Below are positions 58,364 to 64,000 of a stretch of 64,000 bases of DNA, piece after piece. Positions within the stretch are counted from its first letter, which is position 1. The number at the start of each line of letters is the position of its first letter. The stretch is from contig NZ_NEVS01000004.1 in assembly GCF_002261215.1 (NCBI RefSeq), forward strand, positions 806,001-870,000, given 5' to 3'. The stretch comes from Bordetella genomosp. 11 (GTDB taxonomy: Bacteria > Pseudomonadota > Gammaproteobacteria > Burkholderiales > Burkholderiaceae_B). The translations under genes were made by a program, and so were the position numbers. The notes under the pieces were generated by a model that saw only the letters and a program-made list of their open reading frames with translations, did not search any database and was not told where the DNA came from.

Positions 58364-59623
58364 CTAGCGCGCCGGGCGCAGCTTCCTGACTTCCTCGTCG
58401 GAGGGCAGGAAATCCGCGCCATTCATGTAGCGGTAGTCGACCATGACGCCCTTGCCGTCCTTCTGCGCGAGCTTGCCCACGAAGGCGCCCATGGTGGACT
58501 GGTGGTCGATGGCACGGTACTCGATCGGCCCGAAGGGCGTGCCGACTTTCAGGCCTTCGAAGGCCGCGATCAGCTTTTCCGTATCGGCGCCGCCGGCTTT
58601 CTTCATGCCGGTGGCCATCGATATCACGGAGCTATAGCCGATGATGGAGCCCAGGCGCGGGTAGTCCTTGAACCGGTCCTGGTAGGCCTTCAGGAAGGCC
58701 GCGTGTTCGGGCGTCTGGATGGAATACCAGGGATAACCGGTGACGATCCAGCCGGCGGGGGTTTCGTCCTTCAGCGGATCCAGGTATTCCGGTTCGCCGC
58801 TCAGCAGGCTGACGACGGGCGTCTTGGGAAACAGGCCGCGCGTATTTCCTTCGCGCACCAGCTTGGCGACGTCAGCGGCGAACAGGACGTTGAATATGGC
58901 GTCCGGCTTGGCGTCGGCCAGGGCCTGCACGACGCTGCCGGCATCGATCTTGCCCAGCGGCGTGGCCTGCTCGTTGACGAACTCGACATCGGGCTGCGCC
59001 TTCTTCATCAAGGCCTTGAAGGTGGCGGCGGCCGACTGCCCGTACTCGTAATTCGGATAGACGATGGCCCAGCGCTTCTTGTGCAGCTTGGCCGCTTCCG
59101 GCACCAGCATGGCGGTCTGCATATAGGTGGAGACGCGCAGCCGGAACGTATAGCGGTTGCCGTCCTGCCAGACGATCTTGTCCGTCAGCGGTTCGCTGGC
59201 CAGGAAGAAGACTTTCTTCTGGCGGGCGAAGTCCGTCAAGGCCAGGCCGATGTTGGACAGGAAAGAACCCATCAGCACGTCGACCCGTTCGCGCGACAGC
59301 AGTTCTTCGGCCGCGCGCACGGCATCGCCCGGGTTGGCGTTGTCGTCGCGGGTGATCAATTCCAGCTTTTTGCCGTCGATGCCGCCCGCCGCGTTGACCT
59401 GCTCCACGGCCAGTTCCATGCCCTTGCGGTAGGGCTCCAGGAAGGCCGGCTGCGCTTTATAGCTGTTGATTTCGCCGATTTTCAGCGTATTGCCCTGCGC
59501 GGCCGCCGGGGCTGAAAAGGACAGGCCCGTCAACGTGAACGTAACGCCGATGCCAGTGAGCGCGGCTGCGCGAAACAGGCGACCGGCGGCGCTTGGTTTC
59601 CGCGCGGCTTCTTGACTGTCCAT
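58364..59623 (-). CDS. Periplasmic ligand-binding protein of the Liv-type ABC importer
   Basis: A 419-residue type I periplasmic-binding protein with a long signal (RLFRAAALTGIGVTFTLTGLSFSAPAAAQ, cut at AAAQ-G) and no lipobox. Opening LKIGEINSYKAQPAFLEPYRKGMELAVEQVNAAGGIDGKKLELITRDD and AIVYPNYEYGQSAAATFKALMKKAQPDVE are the family form. It lies just upstream of the fused permease, with a 105-bp gap that could hold a hairpin or secondary promoter. ATG at 59623 has GAGGGGAAGTC upstream. Ligand is unknown; probably an organic acid, amide or amino acid. Confidence 0.88.
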   Translation of the reverse strand: MDSQEAARKPSAAGRLFRAAALTGIGVTFTLTGLSFSAPAAAQGNTLKIGEINSYKAQPAFLEPYRKGMELAVEQVNAAGGIDGKKLELITRDDNANPGDAVRAAEELLSRERVDVLMGSFLSNIGLALTDFARQKKVFFLASEPLTDKIVWQDGNRYTFRLRVSTYMQTAMLVPEAAKLHKKRWAIVYPNYEYGQSAAATFKALMKKAQPDVEFVNEQATPLGKIDAGSVVQALADAKPDAIFNVLFAADVAKLVREGNTRGLFPKTPVVSLLSGEPEYLDPLKDETPAGWIVTGYPWYSIQTPEHAAFLKAYQDRFKDYPRLGSIIGYSSVISMATGMKKAGGADTEKLIAAFEGLKVGTPFGPIEYRAIDHQSTMGAFVGKLAQKDGKGVMVDYRYMNGADFLPSDEEVRKLRPAR

Positions 59624-59729
59624 GACTTCCCCTCTGAATACAGATCGATGATCGCCAATAGTAATGGGAATTCCCGTCAGGTCCCGGCTCCGACAGGCGC
59701 CGGCCATCAGCCATAGGGCGCAATCGGCA

Positions 59730-62700
59730 TCAGGCGTCCGTGTCCGCGGTCTCCAGGCTTTGCGGTTCTCCGGCGATCAGCACGCGGAGCAGGCGTTCGC
59801 GTTCGGCGCCTTCCAGGCCGTGATCGTAGTGGGGCTTCTTCGCGATCCAACTGGCGACGGGCACGCCATCGCGGAACAGGATGCGGTTGCCCGCCAGGGC
59901 GGGCACTTTATCGCCCGGCAGCAGGCTGCCGCACAGGTTCAGCGGATCGACCGCCGACAGGCGAACCAGGGCGCCATCCAGCGGGCGGCGGCGGACTTCA
60001 CGCAGCAGGGGGATGGCTTCCGGCAGGGCGAACTGTTCGCCCGCCAGCCCGTCGACAAAGCGCCCGCCGCGGATTTCGCCGCGCGCTTCCATGCGGTGCA
60101 GGACGGGCAGCCATTCCCGCCACGGCGGCAGCCAGCCCGGTTCGCGGTCCAGCAAGCGCCAGAAGACCACGCCGTAGCGGCGCAGCAGCACGCGGGCGAT
60201 GTGTTCCAGGGTGTCGGGCGCGACCGCGGCGCGCGCGCCGCTTGCGGGCGGGGCGGCCGGCATCGTGGCCGTCGCGGCTTCCCGGGGACGCCGCACGGGC
60301 GCCCAGCGTCCCGCGGCTTCCAGCGGGTCCGGCATGGCGCCGCGCCGCCGGCGCGCGGCGTGGGCGGTGCGCTTGGACGCCGGCACGAGCAGGGCGCGCA
60401 AGCCGGCGAAGCTGTCGGCCGCGATCAGGCCGGCGGCGACCAGTTCTCCCAGCACTTCTTCCAGCTGGCCCGGCAGCAGGCGCGTTTCCGCGGCGAGCTC
60501 GTCGAAGAACATGGCGCCGCCGTCCAGCAGGGCGGCGAGTACCAGCTGCGCGCGGGGAGAGATCTCTACCGGCGCTTCCAGATGCGGCAGCGATTGCCAT
60601 ATGCGCAGATGCCGCCGCGGCAGAATCACCATGGGCGTGGCGCGGACCGGTCCCGCGCCCGGACGGACGCCGGCGCCGTGGACCGGGTTGGACAGGCGCG
60701 TCCAGGCGATCTTGCCTGCCCGCGACAGTTCGTCCAGCCAGTCCGGCGCGTAGTCGGCGATGCGCGCGGCCAGCAGTTCGCTTTCCCAGGCGCCGGCGGG
60801 GGCTTCGTAGCCCTCCAGCTGGTCGAGGACGGTGGGCAGCGCGTGCGGGCCGCGCAGGCGTCCCTCGGCGGACAGGTGCTGCCAGTCGAACAGGAAGCGC
60901 ATGAAGTCCTGGCGCGAGACCGGTTCGATTTCGCTGCGCAGGCGCTTCAGCGTGTAGCGATGGATGCGGGCGAGCAGGTGGCGCTCGCACCATTCTTCTT
61001 CGCGGGCGCCGGGGCTGAAGCGGCCGCGCATGACGCTGCCTTCGCTTTCGAGCCGCGCCAGCGCAATGGCGACGCTGGATGCGGGCCAACATAACAGGCT
61101 GGCAAGCGCGGCGGCCGTGATGGGGCCGGCGGCCCCCAGGCGCGCGCGCAGGACCTCTACCTGGGCGTTGTCCGCTTCCCAGTCCGCATCGCCGGGCAGC
61201 GGACTTAGCACCGGTTCGGCGCGGGCACCGGGGTAGGCGGCAAGAAGGGCCCCCAGGCGCTCCAGCGGCACCCATCGCACGGAATCGGAAGCGGATGCCG
61301 GTGCGGTCGAAGACGCCGGCGCCGGTTGCGATGCCAATGTCCCGTCCGGCAGTGCCGCCGGCAAATACAGGCGGCAGGCGCGCCCGGCCCGCATCAATGC
61401 CTGCAGCCAGGTATTCCAGTTTTCCCCCGCGTCCGCCTCGGTGGGGGTGATGAAGGCCAGTTCGTTCAGCGCCTCGTGCATTTCATCGGCATCGCGCGGC
61501 TGGGGCCAGGCTTCGTCGCGCACGCGCTGGATGGCGTCGGCATCCAGCGCGCCCAGGTCGTCGGTGCTGGCCGGATCGGTCCAGCGGCGCGCCATGACGG
61601 CGTGGGTACGGCGTTCTTCCAGCGGCGCATCGTCCAGGAAGGCATAGGGTTTTGCGCTAAGGATCTCCATCGCCAGCGGCGAAGGCGCGGGCAGGTCGCG
61701 CGCCAGCAACCGGCACTGGCCTTGCTCGACGCGGCGCAGGACGTCCAGCCATCCAGCGCTGTCCATGGCTTCATGCAGGCAATCGTCCAGCGTCTGGCCG
61801 ACCAGGGGATGGTCCGGCACCTCGCGTTCGCCCTGGATGTTTTCCAGGCAGGCGGCCTGGTCCGGGAACACCGCGGCCAGCAGGTCGTCGCTGCGCATGC
61901 GCTGGATCTGCGGCGGTACCTTCCGGCCGCCGGAGAACCGCGGCAGCGCCAGCGCGACACCGGCGGTCCAGCGCCATCGCACATTGAACAGGGGCGCGTC
62001 GAGCAGGGCCTGGACCAGCACATGTTCGGCCGTCGCCGCGCGCAGGTAGCTCCAGACTTCCTCCAGCGGGAAGCTGTGCGAGTCCGATAGCGAAAGCACG
62101 ATGGCGTCCTCGGTCGCGGCCGCCTGCAATTCGAAGTTGAAACGCCGGCAGAAACGCTTGCGCAGGGCCAGGCCCCACGCGCGGTTCACGCGGCTTCCGA
62201 AGGGCGCATGCAGCACCAGTTGCATGCCGCCCGATTCGTCGAAGAAGCGTTCCAGGATCAGCGTGTCCTGCGTGGGCAGCTCGCCCAGGGCGGTGCGCGC
62301 GCGGGCCAGGTACTCCACGATCTGGCGGGCGGACGACAGATCGATGCCGGTCTCGTCGGCCAGCGCTTCGGCCGCATGGTCCAGCACGGCCTGGCTCCCG
62401 GCGGGCAGCCCGGCGGCCGATGCCCGGTCCAGGTCGTCAGGCGTATCGCTGCGCAACGCCATGGCGCCGCCGGCCGCGGCGTCCGGGGCGGGCGTCGCGC
62501 CCAGCAGGGCGTTCACGCGTTCCCGCAGCCGCGCCACGCCGGCCGATAGTTCATCGCTGCGTCCCGGCGCTTCTCCCATCCAGAAGGGAATGCTGGGGGC
62601 CATGCCGTGCGCATCCTCGACGCGCACCCTGCCGGTCTCCACGCGCAGGATGCGGTACGAGGTATTGCCAAGCTGGAAGACATCGCCGGCCAGGCTTTCG

Positions 62701-64000
62701 ACGGCGAAGTCTTCGTTCACCGTGCCAATGTTCAGGCCCTGCGGCTCCAGGATCACCGCGTAATCGGCGTTGTCCGGGATGGTGCCGCCGGACGTCATCG
62801 CGGTCAGCTGGCTTCCGCGCTTGCCTCGCACCGTGCGCGCCACCGCGTCGCGGTGCAGGTAGACGCCGCGCTGTCCATTGCGGCCCACGTAGCCGCTGGC
62901 CAGCATGCGCAGCACGGCGTCGAAGCGTTCGCGTGGCAGGCCGGCATAGGGATCGGCCCGGCGCACCATGTCGAAGAGTTCGTCTTCGCCCCATTCGCGG
63001 CATGAGACGTCCGCGACGATCTGCTGCGCGAGTACATCCAGCGGCGCGCGCGGAATCCGCAGCAGATCCAGTTCGCCGCGCCGCACGCAATCCAGCAGCG
63101 CCGCGCATTCGATCAGGTCGTCGCGCGAAGTGGGGAACAGGCGCCCTTTGGGCACGCCGCCCACATGGTGTCCCGCGCGCCCGACACGCTGCAACAGCGC
63201 CGAGATCCCGCGCGGCGAACCGACCTGGCAGACGAGATCCACATCCCCGATATCGATGCCCAATTCCAGCGAGGCAGTGGCCACCAGCACCTGCAGGTGG
63301 CCGCGCTTCAGGCGCTGTTCCGCGTCCAGGCGGTGTTCCTTGGACAGGCTGCCATGATGGGCGGCCACCGCTTCCGTGCCCAGGCGCAGCGCCAGATGCC
63401 GGGCGGCGCGTTCGGCCATGCGCCGGGTATTCACGAACACCAGCGTCGTGCGGTGCTGCGCCGCCAGCACCGCCATGCGGTCGTACACCAGCTCCCATAC
63501 ATCGTTGGCCATGACAGCTTCCAGCGGCACGGGCGGCAGTTCGATTGCCAGATCGCGCCGGCGGGTATGGCCGACATCGACGATGGCGCAATCGTTACCC
63601 CGGCCCGTTCCGGCCAGGAAGCGGGCCACCGCGTCCAGCGGTTTTTGCGTGGCCGACAACCCGATGCGCGCGGGCGCTTCGCCGCACAGCGCATCCAGCC
63701 GCGCCAGGCTCAGCGCGAGATGGCTGCCGCGCTTGGTGCCGGCCACGGCATGGATTTCGTCCACGATCACCGTGCGCGTGGTCGCCAGCATTGCGCGGCC
63801 GCTGGCGGAGGTCAGCAGGACGTAGAGGGATTCGGGCGTCGTCACCACGATGTGCGGGGGGCGCTTGCGCATCGCCGCGCGGTCCTGCTGGGTGGTATCG
63901 CCGGTGCGCACGGCCGTGCGGATCCCATGATCGGGCAGTCCCAGGCGCAGCAGCTCCTGGCCGATGCCGGCCAGGGGGGCCTCCAGGTTGACCTGGATAT
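59730..64000 (-). CDS. lhr: Lhr-family ATP-dependent helicase (partial, cut at right edge)
   Basis: Over 1420 codons, open to the right edge, so the N-terminus (Q motif and Walker A) is missing. Visible: [25 protein letters not shown], then DEIH (motif II) in [16 protein letters not shown], the SAT-like [31 protein letters not shown] and [18 protein letters not shown] (motif VI). The long C-terminal half (winged helix, beta-barrel and Lhr-C domains, [17 protein letters not shown] onward) shows it is the full-length bacterial Lhr type. A 3'-5' DNA translocase and helicase linked to DNA repair. In some genomes Lhr-C carries glycosylase-like activity. Product is cytoplasmic. Confidence 0.9.
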   Translation of the reverse strand, partial: IQVNLEAPLAGIGQELLRLGLPDHGIRTAVRTGDTTQQDRAAMRKRPPHIVVTTPESLYVLLTSASGRAMLATTRTVIVDEIHAVAGTKRGSHLALSLARLDALCGEAPARIGLSATQKPLDAVARFLAGTGRGNDCAIVDVGHTRRRDLAIELPPVPLEAVMANDVWELVYDRMAVLAAQHRTTLVFVNTRRMAERAARHLALRLGTEAVAAHHGSLSKEHRLDAEQRLKRGHLQVLVATASLELGIDIGDVDLVCQVGSPRGISALLQRVGRAGHHVGGVPKGRLFPTSRDDLIECAALLDCVRRGELDLLRIPRAPLDVLAQQIVADVSCREWGEDELFDMVRRADPYAGLPRERFDAVLRMLASGYVGRNGQRGVYLHRDAVARTVRGKRGSQLTAMTSGGTIPDNADYAVILEPQGLNIGTVNEDFAVESLAGDVFQLGNTSYRILRVETGRVRVEDAHGMAPSIPFWMGEAPGRSDELSAGVARLRERVNALLGATPAPDAAAGGAMALRSDTPDDLDRASAAGLPAGSQAVLDHAAEALADETGIDLSSARQIVEYLARARTALGELPTQDTLILERFFDESGGMQLVLHAPFGSRVNRAWGLALRKRFCRRFNFELQAAATEDAIVLSLSDSHSFPLEEVWSYLRAATAEHVLVQALLDAPLFNVRWRWTAGVALALPRFSGGRKVPPQIQRMRSDDLLAAVFPDQAACLENIQGEREVPDHPLVGQTLDDCLHEAMDSAGWLDVLRRVEQGQCRLLARDLPAPSPLAMEILSAKPYAFLDDAPLEERRTHAVMARRWTDPASTDDLGALDADAIQRVRDEAWPQPRDADEMHEALNELAFITPTEADAGENWNTWLQALMRAGRACRLYLPAALPDGTLASQPAPASSTAPASASDSVRWVPLERLGALLAAYPGARAEPVLSPLPGDADWEADNAQVEVLRARLGAAGPITAAALASLLCWPASSVAIALARLESEGSVMRGRFSPGAREEEWCERHLLARIHRYTLKRLRSEIEPVSRQDFMRFLFDWQHLSAEGRLRGPHALPTVLDQLEGYEAPAGAWESELLAARIADYAPDWLDELSRAGKIAWTRLSNPVHGAGVRPGAGPVRATPMVILPRRHLRIWQSLPHLEAPVEISPRAQLVLAALLDGGAMFFDELAAETRLLPGQLEEVLGELVAAGLIAADSFAGLRALLVPASKRTAHAARRRRGAMPDPLEAAGRWAPVRRPREAATATMPAAPPASGARAAVAPDTLEHIARVLLRRYGVVFWRLLDREPGWLPPWREWLPVLHRMEARGEIRGGRFVDGLAGEQFALPEAIPLLREVRRRPLDGALVRLSAVDPLNLCGSLLPGDKVPALAGNRILFRDGVPVASWIAKKPHYDHGLEGAERERLLRVLIAGEPQSLETADTDA

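Noticed and set aside
1..64000. CRISPR arrays, rRNA and tRNA genes
   Set aside because: No regularly spaced repeats and no cloverleaf-like or rRNA-like sequence was noticed on reading; a dedicated search was not possible.

Overview
The window is high-GC chromosomal DNA of a betaproteobacterium, most probably Alcaligenaceae (Bordetella/Achromobacter-like). The evidence is three Bug-type tripartite tricarboxylate solute receptors, an ImuA-ImuB-DnaE2 mutasome, an aryl-polyene-type lipid cluster and many LysR/IclR/GntR-controlled catabolic genes. Genus is inferred from gene content only. No rRNA, tRNA, CRISPR array, integrase or complete insertion sequence was seen.

Left part (1-26079), core-like. 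A tightly overlapped minus-strand operon (1-6378) carries the lipid-assembly half of an aryl polyene (APE) or related polyketide/fatty-acid cluster: thioesterase (cut by the left edge), LpxL-like acyltransferase, family 2 glycosyltransferase, AMP-ligase fused to an ApeI-like dehydratase, membrane protein, two acyl carrier proteins, lysophospholipid acyltransferase and an ApeC-like ketosynthase. A divergent phosphopantetheinyl transferase would activate the carrier proteins. Then come a LysR regulator divergent from a D-amino-acid dehydrogenase, a tiny Gln-rich protein, a TTC38-like TPR protein, the SOS mutasome imuA-imuB-dnaE2 behind a LexA-like box, a TPR/Gly-rich envelope protein, a VOC protein, and a YqjI/YqjH-like pair (His-rich PadR regulator plus ferric-siderophore reductase) behind two palindromes. 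Two Bug receptors, a LigI-like amidohydrolase, a carboxymuconolactone-decarboxylase-like protein, a GntR/FCD regulator, a thioredoxin and a K+-channel-like protein follow.

Accessory island (about 26.1-42.6 kb), with mixed base composition, long gene-poor stretches, degenerate hairpin-like repeats and many orphan genes. It holds an orphan HigA-type antitoxin and a visibly AT-richer minus-strand operon of ParA-like ATPase, unknown protein and Mrr-like PD-(D/E)XK nuclease. Divergent from that is a six-gene plus-strand locus: sigma-like factor, unknown 188-aa protein, ImmA/IrrE-UvrD-Fe/S-nuclease-like fusion, three-domain ubiquitin-like protein, E2-like/E1 (ThiF) fusion and a Cys-rich DUF6527-type protein. 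This ubiquitin-like locus is the most interesting part of the window. The rest of the island has two lipoproteins, two GIY-YIG-like proteins and a DUF4260 membrane protein.

Right part (42.6-64 kb), core-like. It holds a Tat-exported carotenoid oxygenase with a DUF1398 protein behind twin palindromes, and two tandem IclR regulators divergent from an acyl-CoA catabolic operon (two acyl-CoA dehydrogenases, Bug receptor, YhdH-type oxidoreductase, NDP-forming acyl-CoA synthetase). A Na+/H+ antiporter follows, then a branched-chain-amino-acid-type ABC importer in which both permeases are fused to each other and both ATPases are fused to each other. The window ends in an Lhr-family helicase cut by the right edge.
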